A stretch of 37,613 bases of DNA, from assembly GCA_012033595.1 (NCBI GenBank), contig JAAUQL010000059.1, positions 1 to 37,613 on the forward strand. The letters run 5' to 3'. The stretch comes from Cyclobacteriaceae bacterium (GTDB taxonomy: Bacteria; Bacteroidota; Bacteroidia; Cytophagales; Cyclobacteriaceae). Numbering within the stretch: the first letter of the stretch is position 1; each line of letters opens with the position of its first letter. The notes under the pieces are model-generated. The model did no database searches. It saw only the letters and a program-made list of their open reading frames with translations, and was not told the DNA's origin. The translations under genes were made by a program, and so were the position numbers. Below are positions 19,351-28,976 of the stretch, piece by piece.

Positions 19351-19704
19351 TCAATTGGCCAGATGGAACAATCCTATGGCGTAGCCTTCGTATCTGTTCC
19401 AATAGTTGATGGCTTCGTCGAGCGGGAGCAATTTGATTTTACATTTTTTTTCTTCAAAAAAATCCGTGGCCTCATTCGAAATGTACAGCGAAGCTTTTTT
19501 GTCGCTGCCAATGATGAATTCATTGACCACCGGATCGTACAATTCCCTTGCATCTTTAAGCGAAAGCACGTGCTTTCCGGGATGCAATTTAGACCATTTT
19601 CGTCTGACTATTTTGCCGGAAGCATCGATGTAAAAGTCATAATCGATGTCTCTTTCACCAATAGAAACCCGGCCTTGCGTAGAAGTGAAAATTGCAGGTG
19701 TCAT
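19351..19704 (-). CDS. Mth938-like domain protein (DUF498/NDUFAF3-type fold)
   Basis: A 117-residue protein matching the whole Mth938 domain: an N-terminal beta region (RVSIGERDIDYDFYID, GKIVRRKWSKLHPGKHVLS), NEFIIGSDKKASLYISNEA, and the closing FFEEKKCKIKLLPLDEAI followed by YAIGLFHLAN, the family's most constant end. The function is unknown in bacteria; the eukaryotic relative NDUFAF3 assists complex I assembly. It lies 105 bases upstream of the HAD gene on the same strand and may share its transcript. Start ATG 19704 matches the family N-terminus (MTPAI...). Confidence 0.82.
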   Translation of the reverse strand: MTPAIFTSTQGRVSIGERDIDYDFYIDASGKIVRRKWSKLHPGKHVLSLKDARELYDPVVNEFIIGSDKKASLYISNEATDFFEEKKCKIKLLPLDEAINYWNRYEGYAIGLFHLAN

Positions 19705-20057
19705 GATATCCGATATTTAAGTCCCGATATTGAGCTAAACGTTTTGGCCGGGCAATGGTTGGTGGTGGTAACATGGGCACATGGCCTTTTTCGCTTTGCT
19801 TTTTCACGGTTGGGGTCAGCCTCTTTAGCTTGTTTTTTTTAGACTTAAAAACCATACAAGGTCTTGATTTATAGAGTATGGATGCTAAGCGGCTCGACTA
19901 AGGCTCTTAAATGTCTTGTTTTGAACAATTAAAAATTCAGAGAAGTAAAAACAGGCCAAAAGGGGTAAGAACAAGGAGCGAAAGGCATTTTTTCTATATA
20001 TTATACTTATGTTCAACGAATTTTTTACCCAAGATTCATTTATTAAAAATAACTGTG
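19705..20057. other. Divergent intergenic region between Mth938-like gene and second GH5
   Basis: It should hold the promoters of both genes. The part nearest the GH5 gene is AT-rich (about 19990-20050). I see no clean TTTG-N19-TAnnTTTG match, no RNA gene and no convincing small ORF; a basic 66-codon minus-strand ORF (19655-19855) overlaps the Mth938-like start and is judged spurious. Confidence 0.4.
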
Positions 20058-21161
20058 ATGAAGCACCTTACACTCAACTTTTTGATTTCTATTGTTTTGT
20101 TCGCTTGCGCTGATAAGGGTGCAGTCGAGCAATCAGAGGCCATCAAATACCCATGGAAAACATACCGGGGAGCCAATGCCGGCATTGGCCTCACTGAAAA
20201 GGATATTATGGATTTTAAAGCCACTGGCGGCAACTTGATCCGACTCAGTTTTCCGGTGATCCCGTTTGCTGCCATCGATTCGCCCTATGTACTCCAAAAT
20301 GCTGCATTTTCCATATTGGATCATGTACTCAATATTTGCGAACGGGAAGAAATCGCCGTATTGATAGATCCGCACAGGTTTCCCGGCACAAATCACCAAT
20401 GGACCATGCTCAACACCGATTCTTTTTGGCGCGAAAAAAAATATCAGGACAAGGCCATAGAAATATGGCAAGCAATAGCTACCCGGACAGCCCACCGCGG
20501 CCAGGTAGTTGCCGGCTACGATCTGCTCAATGAGCCTGCACTGGAAGGTATCTATGAAAAAGAAAGCCTGTCGGATCTCAATATGCTGTACAAGCGTATG
20601 ATAGACGCCATCAGGGCGATAGATACCGTACACACCATTGTATTGGCAGCACCCCGATACCTGGCCAATGACAGCACAGCCAGCCATAGCGACCAGGGAT
20701 ATGTGGAAGGCTTGCGCGTACTGGAAGCGCCTGATGACGACAACCTGGCCGTGGAAGTACACATGTACAAGCCAATGGGTTTTACCCATCAGGGCATTTG
20801 GGATGGTAAGGACAGCATAAGTGCATACCCGGGAACCTACCACAATGGTACGTACTGGGACAAAGGCACTATAGACCGGTATATGAAAAATGCTTACGAT
20901 TGGGGTCAAAAGCACCAAATTCCCATCTTCGTGGGTGAATTTAGCTGCCCCCGAATCCTGGGCGAAATGGGCAATAATTATATTCGAGATTGCATTGAAG
21001 TATTTGAAAAATATGATTTCTCATGGGCATATCATGCCTGGCGCGAGAATCAGATTTGGGATGCTGAAATGTCCATTTACGACCGGGCAGATAGCACCCG
21101 AAATCCCAATGCCGACAGGATTACCTTGCTCAAATCTTATTTCCAAAAAAATGAGCAATAG
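20058..21161 (+). CDS. Second GH5-family glycoside hydrolase lipoprotein
   Basis: A 367-residue lipoprotein. ATG 20058 is preferred to the more upstream in-frame codons because it starts a lipoprotein signal with Cys17 (SIVLFAC). GH5 landmarks: GGNLIRLSFPVIPF (strand-3 Arg), acid/base Glu159 in YDLLNEPAL, EVHMYKPMGFTHQGIW, nucleophile Glu294 in FVGEFSCPR, and the aromatic SWAYHAWRE near the active-site mouth. It shares the unusual THQG(A/I)W loop with the first GH5 at 15954, so the two are probably paralogues or close subfamily members with different chain-length or linkage preference. It is transcribed from its own upstream region and converges with the GH3 gene across a hairpin terminator. 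The exact glycan is not readable. Confidence 0.87.
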   Translation: MKHLTLNFLISIVLFACADKGAVEQSEAIKYPWKTYRGANAGIGLTEKDIMDFKATGGNLIRLSFPVIPFAAIDSPYVLQNAAFSILDHVLNICEREEIAVLIDPHRFPGTNHQWTMLNTDSFWREKKYQDKAIEIWQAIATRTAHRGQVVAGYDLLNEPALEGIYEKESLSDLNMLYKRMIDAIRAIDTVHTIVLAAPRYLANDSTASHSDQGYVEGLRVLEAPDDDNLAVEVHMYKPMGFTHQGIWDGKDSISAYPGTYHNGTYWDKGTIDRYMKNAYDWGQKHQIPIFVGEFSCPRILGEMGNNYIRDCIEVFEKYDFSWAYHAWRENQIWDAEMSIYDRADSTRNPNADRITLLKSYFQKNEQ

Positions 21162-21184
21162 CAGCCGTTTTTAGCTAGAAATCG

Positions 21185-21216
21185 GAAAAGGCCCGTTACG
21201 AGCCTTTTCTTTCTTC
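21185..21216. terminator. Terminator between convergent GH5 and GH3 genes
   Basis: Stem GAAAAGGC (21185-21192) / GCCTTTTC (21202-21209), 9-nt loop, followed by T-rich TTTCTTC on the plus strand. It serves the GH5 gene best; the A-rich left side could also help to stop transcripts from the GH3 side. Confidence 0.7.
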
Positions 21217-21290
21217 TGCGGTGTATGTTTAGTGGAAAGCCGGGGAAACCATTGGTATTTCCCGGATTCACCACCCTTCAATTAATACGT

Positions 21291-23251
21291 TTATTCATAG
21301 CTCAATCCGTGCCCAAAGGGGAAAAGAGGATTTTCTGAATCAAAAGGCATGTCTTCTTTTTGCATCTCCACTGCACGCATCGAAGAGGGCATTTCAAAGG
21401 GAAGTTTGCCACCAGGGTTCCAGCGTCCGAAAACCACATCGAGCACTGCATCGTCGTATGCTCCAAATTCCCCAAGCAGACCAACGGCATGTTGAGCTAT
21501 TTCGGGTATTACGGCAGGCCGGTCGAGGTATAAACAGATGACAGATGGTTTTTGGCGTGTTATATTCAAAATCCTGTCCAACTCGGGTTGCTGAAAATCC
21601 AGTGGTTCCTGGTGTAGCATCGCCTCCATAAAATTGCCATCCATTTGTTTCCAGGGGGTTTTCAATCTCAATATGGCCACATCCGCATCGATCAGGCTGT
21701 CTACCACCATACCGTATAGAGCCGCAGTCGTTTTCGAAATATTTTCCACATAGATTTTTATTCCTTCGTCAAGCGGTAAGGCCTGTACGCTGTCAGCTAC
21801 CATTGGTTTTTGAGCAATACGATGGATTTTCGTTGTGCTATTTGCCCTTTTTTCACAAATTCCGCCTTTCCCACGGTTTGTATTGCCACATCTACATCTA
21901 CGTACGGGTGGTCGAAAAGCCCAATTTGAAATTTGGCTCGTAGGAGCCTTCGGGCCGATTCATCGATGCGCTCGGTAGTAATGAGCCCTTCGGCAATCAG
22001 TTCGAGCAATTCTTCCGTATTGGAATTGCCTCCAAATTAGTCAACGCCGGCATCTAATACTTTTTTTATTCGTTGCTTGGTCGATAGTTCGTCCACGCCC
22101 CAGCCGGTACTTTCGAACAAGGGAAAACCGAATATGGAAAAGCCTTCCACTATCCCCCAGTCGGTACAGACGATGCCATCATATTTATATGCTTTCCTCA
22201 GCAAATCGCTGATAATTTCTTCATTGAAACTCATGCCTACATTTTCGTTGGTTTGATCCATCGCTATGCCATAATAGGGCATCAGCATCATAGTGTTGGC
22301 ATTGAAAGCCTCCATAAAAGGTTTGAGGTGATGGGTGAAATTATTTCCGGGGTACACCTGCTCTGCGCCATAGCGAAAGTGAGCATCCCATCCATCGGCT
22401 TGTGGCCCACCTCCAGGCCAGTGTTTTGTCATGCAGGCCACGGTTTCAGCATTGATTTCGCTTCCCTGAAAACCGTAGATGTAAGCGGCTACCATGTTGC
22501 CAACCAGGGTTGCATCTTCGCCAAATGTGCCATTGATCCGTGCCCACCTGGGCTCAGTAGCCAGGTCGGCCATGGGATGTAGGGCGGTTCTGATGCCCAC
22601 GGCACGCAGCTCTTCTGCTGCGATCTGGCCAAACTCCACTACAAGCATTGAGTCGTTGGTCGCGGCAAGGCCGATGGGCTCTGGCCACTTCGAAAATCCA
22701 CCACCCAGCAAATCTCCTTCCATAAAGTTGACAATGCCGTGCCTTGGATCGCTGCTAATGGTCACAGGAATGCCTAAGCGGTCTTGTTCGGCCAGTTTTT
22801 GAACCTTATTGTACCAGATGGCCAGCATTTCAGTGGTGGGAATTTTGAATAGGTTGAAATGGCGCAATTGCTTATTGAGCAATAAATCGTAGCTGGAGGC
22901 CAAACTGAAAGAAGCCGGATCAGGCTTGCCGACTATTTCACCATTGGCTCCCGGACCAATAGACGGATGCCACATCAGTCCGACTTTTTCCTCTATGGTC
23001 ATTTGGCTCAGCAAGTCATTGATGCGGGCTTCTACATCTGCGCGACCGTCTTCATACACATCCAGCGCGCCATTGTTGTTGAGGTCGCGGAAACTATGTC
23101 CATCAATTTCCAACGTTGCCTTTTCGACCAGATGTGCAGTGGCCGACTTGTTGGCGAAAAAATAATAGGAATGGAAAAAAATCAGGGCAAGGAGAATAAC
23201 TCCGACTATGCCCATCAATAAGTATATAATGATTTTAAAAAGTTTTTTCAT
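21291..23251 (-). CDS. GH3-family beta-glucosidase, membrane-anchored (one in-frame stop, one frameshift)
   Basis: Reconstructed 653-residue GH3 enzyme that removes sugars from the non-reducing ends of beta-glucan oligosaccharides. The N-terminus has an uncleaved-looking hydrophobic segment (residues ~4-32), so it is likely anchored facing the periplasm. The N-terminal GH3 barrel has MTIEEKVGLMWHP, PVTISSDPRHG, and the nucleophile Asp364 in GIVCTDWGIVEG. TAA at 22037-22039 interrupts GVD-stop-FGG where the family has GVDQFGG, so CAA to TAA is the simplest change; the frame then goes on (LLELIAEGLITTERIDESARRLL). A -1 indel within 21803-21811 separates SIVLLKN from the C-terminal domain, which ends PFGHGLSYE at TAA 21291. 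Divergent from the S41 protease and convergent with the second GH5. Confidence 0.88.
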
Positions 23252-23489
23252 TATGAAAAATTATTGCGTTCTATCGCCCAAACTTAGGATACGGCCATTG
23301 GTGAGTCTCCAAATTCTGAAATTTTTAGAATCTGGACGTTTATCATTTGAAAATGCCAGCGCTTTGGCTATTCGCCGCGTTTATTCATTTTCTGCGAAAG
23401 CGATATATCCATTAAAATCGGTTAGATGCCACTCAGCAATTCCTTTGGCCGAAATTGAAATTCCATATATCAAAAAAAGCGCGAATCTG

Positions 23490-23497
23490 TACTTTTG
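23490..23497 (+). promoter_or_regulatory. Candidate -7 element (TAnnTTTG) for the S41 protease gene
   Basis: TACTTTTG matches the Bacteroidota -7 consensus and lies 26 bases before the chosen ATG 23523, supporting that start. A well-placed -33 TTTG is not visible. The remainder of the 271-base divergent gap to the GH3 gene holds nothing else recognisable. Confidence 0.45.
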
Positions 23498-23522
23498 TTA
23501 TTCCTGGTTTAGCAAGATTATT

Positions 23523-26500
23523 ATGAAGAAAATTAATATTGTTCTCGCCTTGTGGTGCTTTTCATTTTTTACCGCCAAAGCACAAATCGATGCCCGATTG
23601 TTGCAACAACCCGATGTCTCCGACACGCACATTACCTTTGTATATGCCGGTGATGTATGGACAGTGTCCAGAAAAGGCGGTACTGCTACACGACTCAGTT
23701 CGCCTGCCGGAGTAGAAGCGTTTCCAAAATTTTCTCCTGACGGTCAACATATTGCCTTCTCGGCCAACTACCATGGTAACCTCAATGTATATACTGTACC
23801 AGTAGGGGGCGGTGTGCCCACGCAGCTCACACAGCACGATGCCGGCGACCGGGTCATCGATTGGCATCCCGATGGCACCAAGGTGCTTTTTTCTTCTCTT
23901 AGAGAAAGTGGCCGTCAGCGCTTCTCCCAGTTTTTTCTCATTGGCAAAGATGGAGGTATGGCCCAAAAGCTAATCATTCCTTATGGAGAGTTTGGTACTT
24001 TTTCGCCCGATGGCAAGCAGTTTGCCTATACGCAAAAGTCACGCGTGTTTCGCACCTGGAAGCGCTATCGCGGCGGCATGGCTGCAGAAATCATCCTCTT
24101 CGATTTCAAAGATATTTCTTCCGAAATCATCATCGACAGTGAGGCCAACGACGAAATTCCTATGTGGGCTGGCAGCACCATTTATTTTCTTTCCGATCGT
24201 GGGTCGGAAAACAGGGCGAATATCTGGTCTTACGATTTGAACACTAAAATGTACAAGCAACTCACCAATTTCACCGATTTCGATGTGCATTTTCCTTCTA
24301 TTGGCCCCAAAGACATCGTTTTTGAGGCTGAGGGCAAACTTCACCTCCTCGACCTGGCCACGGAAACGTATAAGGAAGTGAACATAGCGGTGGTCACTGA
24401 CCAGATCGCCCTACAGCCAAAGCTGGTGGCTACCGATAAATATGTGGCAAATGCATGGCCATCACCAGATGGGAAAAGGGTAGCAATAGAGGCCCGAGGC
24501 GAATTGTTCTCCCTGCCCGCTGAAGATGGGTTTGTGAAAAACCTGAGTCAAAGCAGTGGGGTAGCCGAACGGTATCCGGCATGGTCGCCAGATGGCAAAT
24601 CGATAGCATTCTGGAGCGATAAATCCGGCGAATATGAGCTTCATCTGCTACAACTCGACAAGGGCACAGAAGAGCAACTGACCAGCTACGGAGCAGGCTA
24701 CAGGTATCAGCCATATTGGTCGCCCGATGGGAAGCAAATAGCTTTTGTGGATAAATCCATGAGGATAAAAATTTTGCTACTTGAAACGAGAAATACTATA
24801 GAGGTCGATCAGGGTCTCAAAATGTTCCAGGGCTCACTGGATAATTTCCATGTTTCGTGGTCGCCCGACAGCCGATGGATGGCCTATAGCAGGGATTTGG
24901 AAAACAGCCATTCTGCAGTATTTCTATTTGATACCAAAAGTCAAACAAGACACCAGATTAGCAGCGGCTACTATAGCACCAGCAATCCGGCATTTGATCC
25001 TGGTGGCAAATATTTGTTTGTGACCACCAACCGCCACTATAGTCCGAGCTATGGCGATACCGACAATAGCTTTATCTATTCCAATGCCACCCAATTGGCA
25101 GCAATATCGCTAAGAAAGGATGTTCCCAGCCCCTTAGCACCAAAAATGATGAGGTGGACATGAAAGCAGACCCGGAGAAAGAAGAGGGCAGCAAGGAAGA
25201 AAAGAAATCCAAAAAGAAAGAAAAGGATGCTCCAAAGGAAGAGAGTGATGAAGTGAAAGAAACAATAATTGACCTGGACGGAATGGAAGGCCGTCTGGTG
25301 GTATTGCCCGAAAAGCCCGGAAATTTCAATAAAATAGCAGCGACCACAAAAAAATTGATATATATAAAATATCCAAACACAGGATCTGACGAAGATGCTT
25401 CTGCGCTCAAATTCTTTGATTTTGATGAAAGAGAATCAAAAACAATTCTGGACGATGTAGATGGATTTCAGCTTACGGCAGATGGAAAAAAAATACTTGT
25501 GGCCAAGGGAGATAAATTGGCCGTGATTGAGCCAAAGGAAAACCAAATGATGGACAAAACGCTCAAAACTGATGAAATGACCATGATGCTGGATCCCAGG
25601 GCAGAATGGAGGCAGATCTTTCGGGATGCCTGGCGATTGGAGCGGGATTTTTTCTACGACGCCAATATGCATGGTGTCGACTGGAAGGCCATGTACACCA
25701 GGTACGGAAGCCTCATCGATGATGCCGCTACCCGTTGGGATGTCAATTTTATACTGGGCGAACTCATAGGCGAACTCAATGCCTCGCATACGTACAAAGG
25801 CGGGGGGGATGAAGAAAAAGTCAACAATATAAAAATTGGCTATCTCGGTGTGGACTATACTATGGAAAATGGCCGGTACCGCATAAAAAAAATATTGAAA
25901 GCAGCACCCTGGGATATAGAAGCAAAATCTCCTTTGGATATGCCCGGGGTAGAAGCACAGGAAGGGGACTACCTGATTGCTGTAAACGGTGTGCCACTCG
26001 ACAGCGCCAGAGAGCCCTTTTTTGCCTTCCAGAACCTGGCAGGCAAAACGGTGGAATTGACCCTAAACACTCAGCCCATTGCTGAGGGGAGCCGAAAAGT
26101 GGTCGTGCAAACCATGAATGACGAAACCCGGCTCCGACACCTGGCCTGGATAGAAAGCAATCGCAAAATGGTTGCCGAGGCCTCAGAGGGTAAGGTAGGC
26201 TATATTTATGTGAGAAGTACCGGAATAGATGGACAAAATGAACTGATAAGGCAGTTTATGGCTCAGTGGAACAAAGAAGGACTAATCATAGATGAGCGCT
26301 TCAATAGCGGTGGACAGATCCCCGATCGATTTGTAGAACTCCTCAACAGAAAACCTCTGGCCTATTGGGCAGTGCGCGATGGCAAAGACTGGCAATGGCC
26401 TCCTGTGGCACATTTCGGCCAAAAAGTAATGCTCATCAATGGTTGGAGTGGCTCTGGTGGCGATGCCTTCCCAGACTTCTTTCGCAAGCTGGAACTTGGC

Positions 26501-26788
26501 CCACTGATCGGCACCCGAACCTGGGGTGGGCTCATCGGTATAACCGGAGTGCCTCGACTCATCGATGGGGGGATGGTGACGGTACCTACCTTTCGCATGT
26601 ACGACCCCGATGGCAACTGGTTTCTCGAAGGTCATGGCGTGGAACCTGATATTGAAGTAAATGAAAACCCCAGTGCGCTGGCCACAGGTGGCGATGAGCA
26701 ATTGGAAAAAGCTATTCAGGTCATTTTGCAAAACCTGAAAGAGCATGGCTACCAGATGCCGCAACATCCACCAGTAGAGAAGAGGTAA
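23523..26788 (+). CDS. Tricorn-protease-like S41 peptidase (frameshifted)
   Basis: Secreted peptidase of the tricorn branch of family S41, 1088 residues when repaired. ATG 23523 starts a signal peptide (KKINIVLALWCFSFFTAKAQ). Residues ~25-540 form WD40/TolB-like propellers with repeated SPDG motifs (FSPDGQHIAFSA, WSPDGKSIAFWS, WSPDGKQIAFVD). The first frame stops at 25163; one A added to the run 25142-25146 gives KNDEVDMKADPEKEEGSK, a highly charged Lys/Glu linker, then the second part (helical C1 domain, PDZ domain with GVEAQEGDYLIAVNG, and the S41 catalytic core with SGSGGDAFPDFFRK containing the Ser nucleophile, plus GTRTWGGLIG). Such proteins degrade oligopeptides in the periplasm. It stands alone, divergent from GH3. 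Function is family knowledge, not specific to the PUL. Confidence 0.9.
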
Positions 26789-27008
26789 GCAAGGAGTGGG
26801 CTGGAGGATTGGCGGCAATAGCCAAGCTCAATCAAATAACCTGTTATTCACTGCGCAATTTCAATTCAATCAATATTTGATTGAGTTCTTAAACGCTATG
26901 ATATTCACAGATTTATAATTGGTGCAACAGCGTCTAATTGCAGCGTAATGAAGCCAAATATATCTCAAATAATTTTGAGGGTAAAAAATAAGCACTCAGC
27001 CGCCGGGC

Positions 27009-27038
27009 AAAAAAAATCCATGGCGGTCCATGGATTTT
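27009..27038 (-). terminator. Intrinsic terminator of frr, convergent side of the S41 gene
   Basis: Stem AAAATCCATGG (27013-27023) / CCATGGATTTT (27028-27038) with a 4-nt loop CGGT. On the minus strand the stem is followed by eight T (A-run 27009-27016), placing it 27 bases after the frr stop. A weaker repeat CAATCAA/TTGATTG at 26868-26884 may serve the plus-strand S41 gene. Confidence 0.82.
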
Positions 27039-27064
27039 GTAGATTGTATTAGAAGATATTCCGA

Positions 27065-27625
27065 CTATACGGTCATAATTTCTGCTTCTTTCTTTTCCAA
27101 AAGCGTTTCTATTTTTTTAATATAATCGTCGGTGAATTCCTGCACTTTTGCTTCAGCTCTTTTCACTTCATCTTCCGAAACATGCTCTTTCAGCAACTTT
27201 CTCAACTGGTCGTTGGTGTCTTTGCGCACATTTCTGATGCTGACCCGACCAAGTTCGGCTTCGTTTTTCGATTGCTTTACCAGGTCTTTTCGGCGTTGTT
27301 CTGTCAGGGGCGGTATATTGAGCCGGATGATCTCCCCATCGTTTTGAGGGTTGAGACCCAGATCGCTATTTATTATTGCTTTTTCTATCAAAGGCAGCAT
27401 GTTTTTCTCCCAGGGTTTGATGGCCAGCGAGCGGGCATCGGGTGTATTGATGCTGGCAATTTGGCTTATCGGACTTGGGTTGCCGTAGTAGTCCACCATT
27501 AGTCCGTCAAGCATATTGGGCATGGCTCTGCCTGCCCGTATTTTTGCAAAAGCATGAGCTACATGTTGAATGGATTTTTCCATGTGATCTTGAGCTTCTT
27601 CCAGGTATAGTTCGAGTTCTTCCAT
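27065..27625 (-). CDS. frr: Ribosome recycling factor
   Basis: A 186-residue RRF, which with EF-G splits the post-termination ribosome. The family pattern is complete: MEKSIQHVAHAFAKIRAGRA near the N-terminus, LDGLMVDYYGNPSPISQIASI, PWEKNMLPLIEKAI, NDGEIIRLNIPPLTEQRRKDL, and a long C-terminal helix rich in Lys/Glu ending EKKEAEIMTV. It starts 13 bases after the pyrH stop, the classic pyrH-frr pairing, and is likely co-transcribed with it from the promoter at 28362-28369. Length is normal and there is no damage. Confidence 0.97.
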   Translation of the reverse strand: MEELELYLEEAQDHMEKSIQHVAHAFAKIRAGRAMPNMLDGLMVDYYGNPSPISQIASINTPDARSLAIKPWEKNMLPLIEKAIINSDLGLNPQNDGEIIRLNIPPLTEQRRKDLVKQSKNEAELGRVSIRNVRKDTNDQLRKLLKEHVSEDEVKRAEAKVQEFTDDYIKKIETLLEKKEAEIMTV

Positions 27626-27638
27626 GTTGTGATTTATC

Positions 27639-28343
27639 TTAGTGTACCAGAGTTCCTATATTTTCGCCTTTCATGATTTTGAGCAAATTGCCCGGGGTGT
27701 TCATGTCAAAAACAATGATGGGAAGTTTGTTTTCGTGGCATAGGGTAAAAGCGGTCATGTCCATTACGTTGAGGCCACGTTTCATTACCTCATTATAGGT
27801 CATGTCTGTAAATCTTTCGGCATCGGGGTGTTTTTCTGGGTCTGCCGAATATATACCATCTACGCGCGTGCCTTTGAGTACCACATCTGCCTCTATTTCT
27901 ATTGCACGAAGGCTGGCAGCAGAGTCTGTGGTGAAATACGGATTGCCGGTGCCGGCGCCAAATATCACCAATCGACCTTTTTCGAGATGTCGTATGGCAC
28001 GTCTGCGTATAAACTGCTCACACACCTGGTCTATCTTGAGTCCCGACATGAGCCTGGTGTAAATCCCCGCACCTTCGAGCGCACTTTGCAAGGCCATAGC
28101 ATTGATCACGGTGGCCAGCATGCCCATATAGTCTCCCTGTACCCGATCCATACCCGACTGCTCGGCCTGTATGCCCCGGAAAATATTGCCACCTCCTATG
28201 ACGATAGCCAGCTCGACGCCCGTTTCTACTACTTTTTTTATTTCGTTTGTATATTGGTCAAGTCGTTGAGGGTCAATTCCATAATTTTTATTACCCATCA
28301 ACGCTTCTCCGCTTAATTTTAGCAGTACGCGTTTGTACTTCAT
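27639..28343 (-). CDS. pyrH: UMP kinase
   Basis: Phosphorylates UMP to UDP in pyrimidine nucleotide synthesis; cytoplasmic hexamer of the amino-acid kinase fold. 234 residues from ATG 28343 ([17 protein letters not shown]), preferred to a TTG seven codons upstream because the family begins with this stretch. Seen: [24 protein letters not shown], the nucleotide-binding [13 protein letters not shown], and [13 protein letters not shown]. The C-terminus [20 protein letters not shown] is typical. It precedes frr by 13 bases. The gene is intact. Confidence 0.97.
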   Translation of the reverse strand: MKYKRVLLKLSGEALMGNKNYGIDPQRLDQYTNEIKKVVETGVELAIVIGGGNIFRGIQAEQSGMDRVQGDYMGMLATVINAMALQSALEGAGIYTRLMSGLKIDQVCEQFIRRRAIRHLEKGRLVIFGAGTGNPYFTTDSAASLRAIEIEADVVLKGTRVDGIYSADPEKHPDAERFTDMTYNEVMKRGLNVMDMTAFTLCHENKLPIIVFDMNTPGNLLKIMKGENIGTLVH

Positions 28344-28361
28344 ATCGTCAGGTTTTTTTGG

Positions 28362-28369
28362 CAAATATA
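28362..28369 (-). promoter_or_regulatory. Candidate -7 element for pyrH-frr
   Basis: On the minus strand TATATTTG (plus CAAATATA) matches TAnnTTTG and would put the start of transcription about 12 bases before the pyrH ATG, arguing for ATG 28343. The -33 region is not a good match. Confidence 0.5.
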
Positions 28370-28449
28370 CTATTTGAATAAAGATTTAATAGGAATATCG
28401 GTCAAAATTGAATCAGGGCGCTATCTTTTTCGATTTTCTGATTTACCGC

Positions 28450-28899
28450 TCACCCATATTTTTTTACCGTGCCCGAAGTGGGGGATTTGAGGATATTTTC
28501 CATCTTCATGGCCTTCAATGTCAGCAAGGGATCGCCTGGTTTTACCTCTTGGTTTTCTTTCACTAAGATATCTAAAATCAGCCCCGGCATTGGCGCATAA
28601 ATCGTAGCGGCAGGTTTTTCTTGGAGCAAGGGCGCACCGGCATTTTGCAATATTTGATCACTTGGGGCGCTAATGTCGACAAGGTATCTATTGTTATCGA
28701 CCAACATCTCAAGCTGTCGGTTTGCCGGTTCTTTATCCTTTATCCTCACCGAAAGCGATTGGTGGTCGTAAATAATATGGTAAAAATTTTCTGAAATTTT
28801 GTGGATGTCAAATATACATGGCTTTCCATTCACGATTAATTGGCCATTGGATCTTTCTATGGCAAAGTCTATCGTGCCATTGACAGTGCAGTTGATCAT
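28450..28899 (-). CDS. Biotinyl-domain (biotin carboxyl carrier-like) protein, C-terminus disrupted
   Basis: A 149-residue open frame from ATG 28899. The N-terminal ~85 residues are a small beta-rich domain often found ahead of the biotinyl domain in acyl-CoA carboxylase subunits of Bacteroidota. From ~95 on it is a biotinyl domain (YAPMPGLILDILVKENQEVKPGDPLL) with the biotin-accepting Lys132 in LKAMKMEN. The frame stops at 28450-28452 in the last hairpin, after GTVKKYG, where the family continues with about 17 more residues. Downstream sequence to TGA 28402-28404 encodes EKDSALIQF, a fitting end, so an indel in the T-run 28459-28465 and a second near 28425-28432 probably truncated the reading. 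No carboxylase gene is adjacent, so its partner is elsewhere. Confidence 0.82.
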   Translation of the reverse strand: MINCTVNGTIDFAIERSNGQLIVNGKPCIFDIHKISENFYHIIYDHQSLSVRIKDKEPANRQLEMLVDNNRYLVDISAPSDQILQNAGAPLLQEKPAATIYAPMPGLILDILVKENQEVKPGDPLLTLKAMKMENILKSPTSGTVKKYG

Positions 28900-28976
28900 G
28901 CTATTTTTAATTGTTCGATTGCCTAAATATAAGTTTATTTGGTTTTTTTTGTGAATAATATTTTGGCATTCAAATT

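Noticed and set aside
19069-19842. A 257-codon plus-strand ORF
   Set aside because: It is antisense to the HAD and Mth938-like genes, both of which show full family motifs; its product has no recognisable domain.
19655-19855. A basic 66-codon minus-strand ORF overlapping the Mth938-like start
   Set aside because: Out of frame with the Mth938-like gene, overlaps its first 50 bases, and has no family similarity.
10691-22039. Recoding of TAG/TAA as glutamine
   Set aside because: TAA and TAG serve as ordinary stops in intact genes here (tuf, rplA, rplJ, rplL with TAA; nusG with TAG), so a changed code is not supported.
23208-23522. N-terminal extension of the S41 protease in the divergent gap
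   Set aside because: ATG 23523 begins a clear signal peptide and follows a TAnnTTTG box; the extension overlaps the GH3 start and has no domain.
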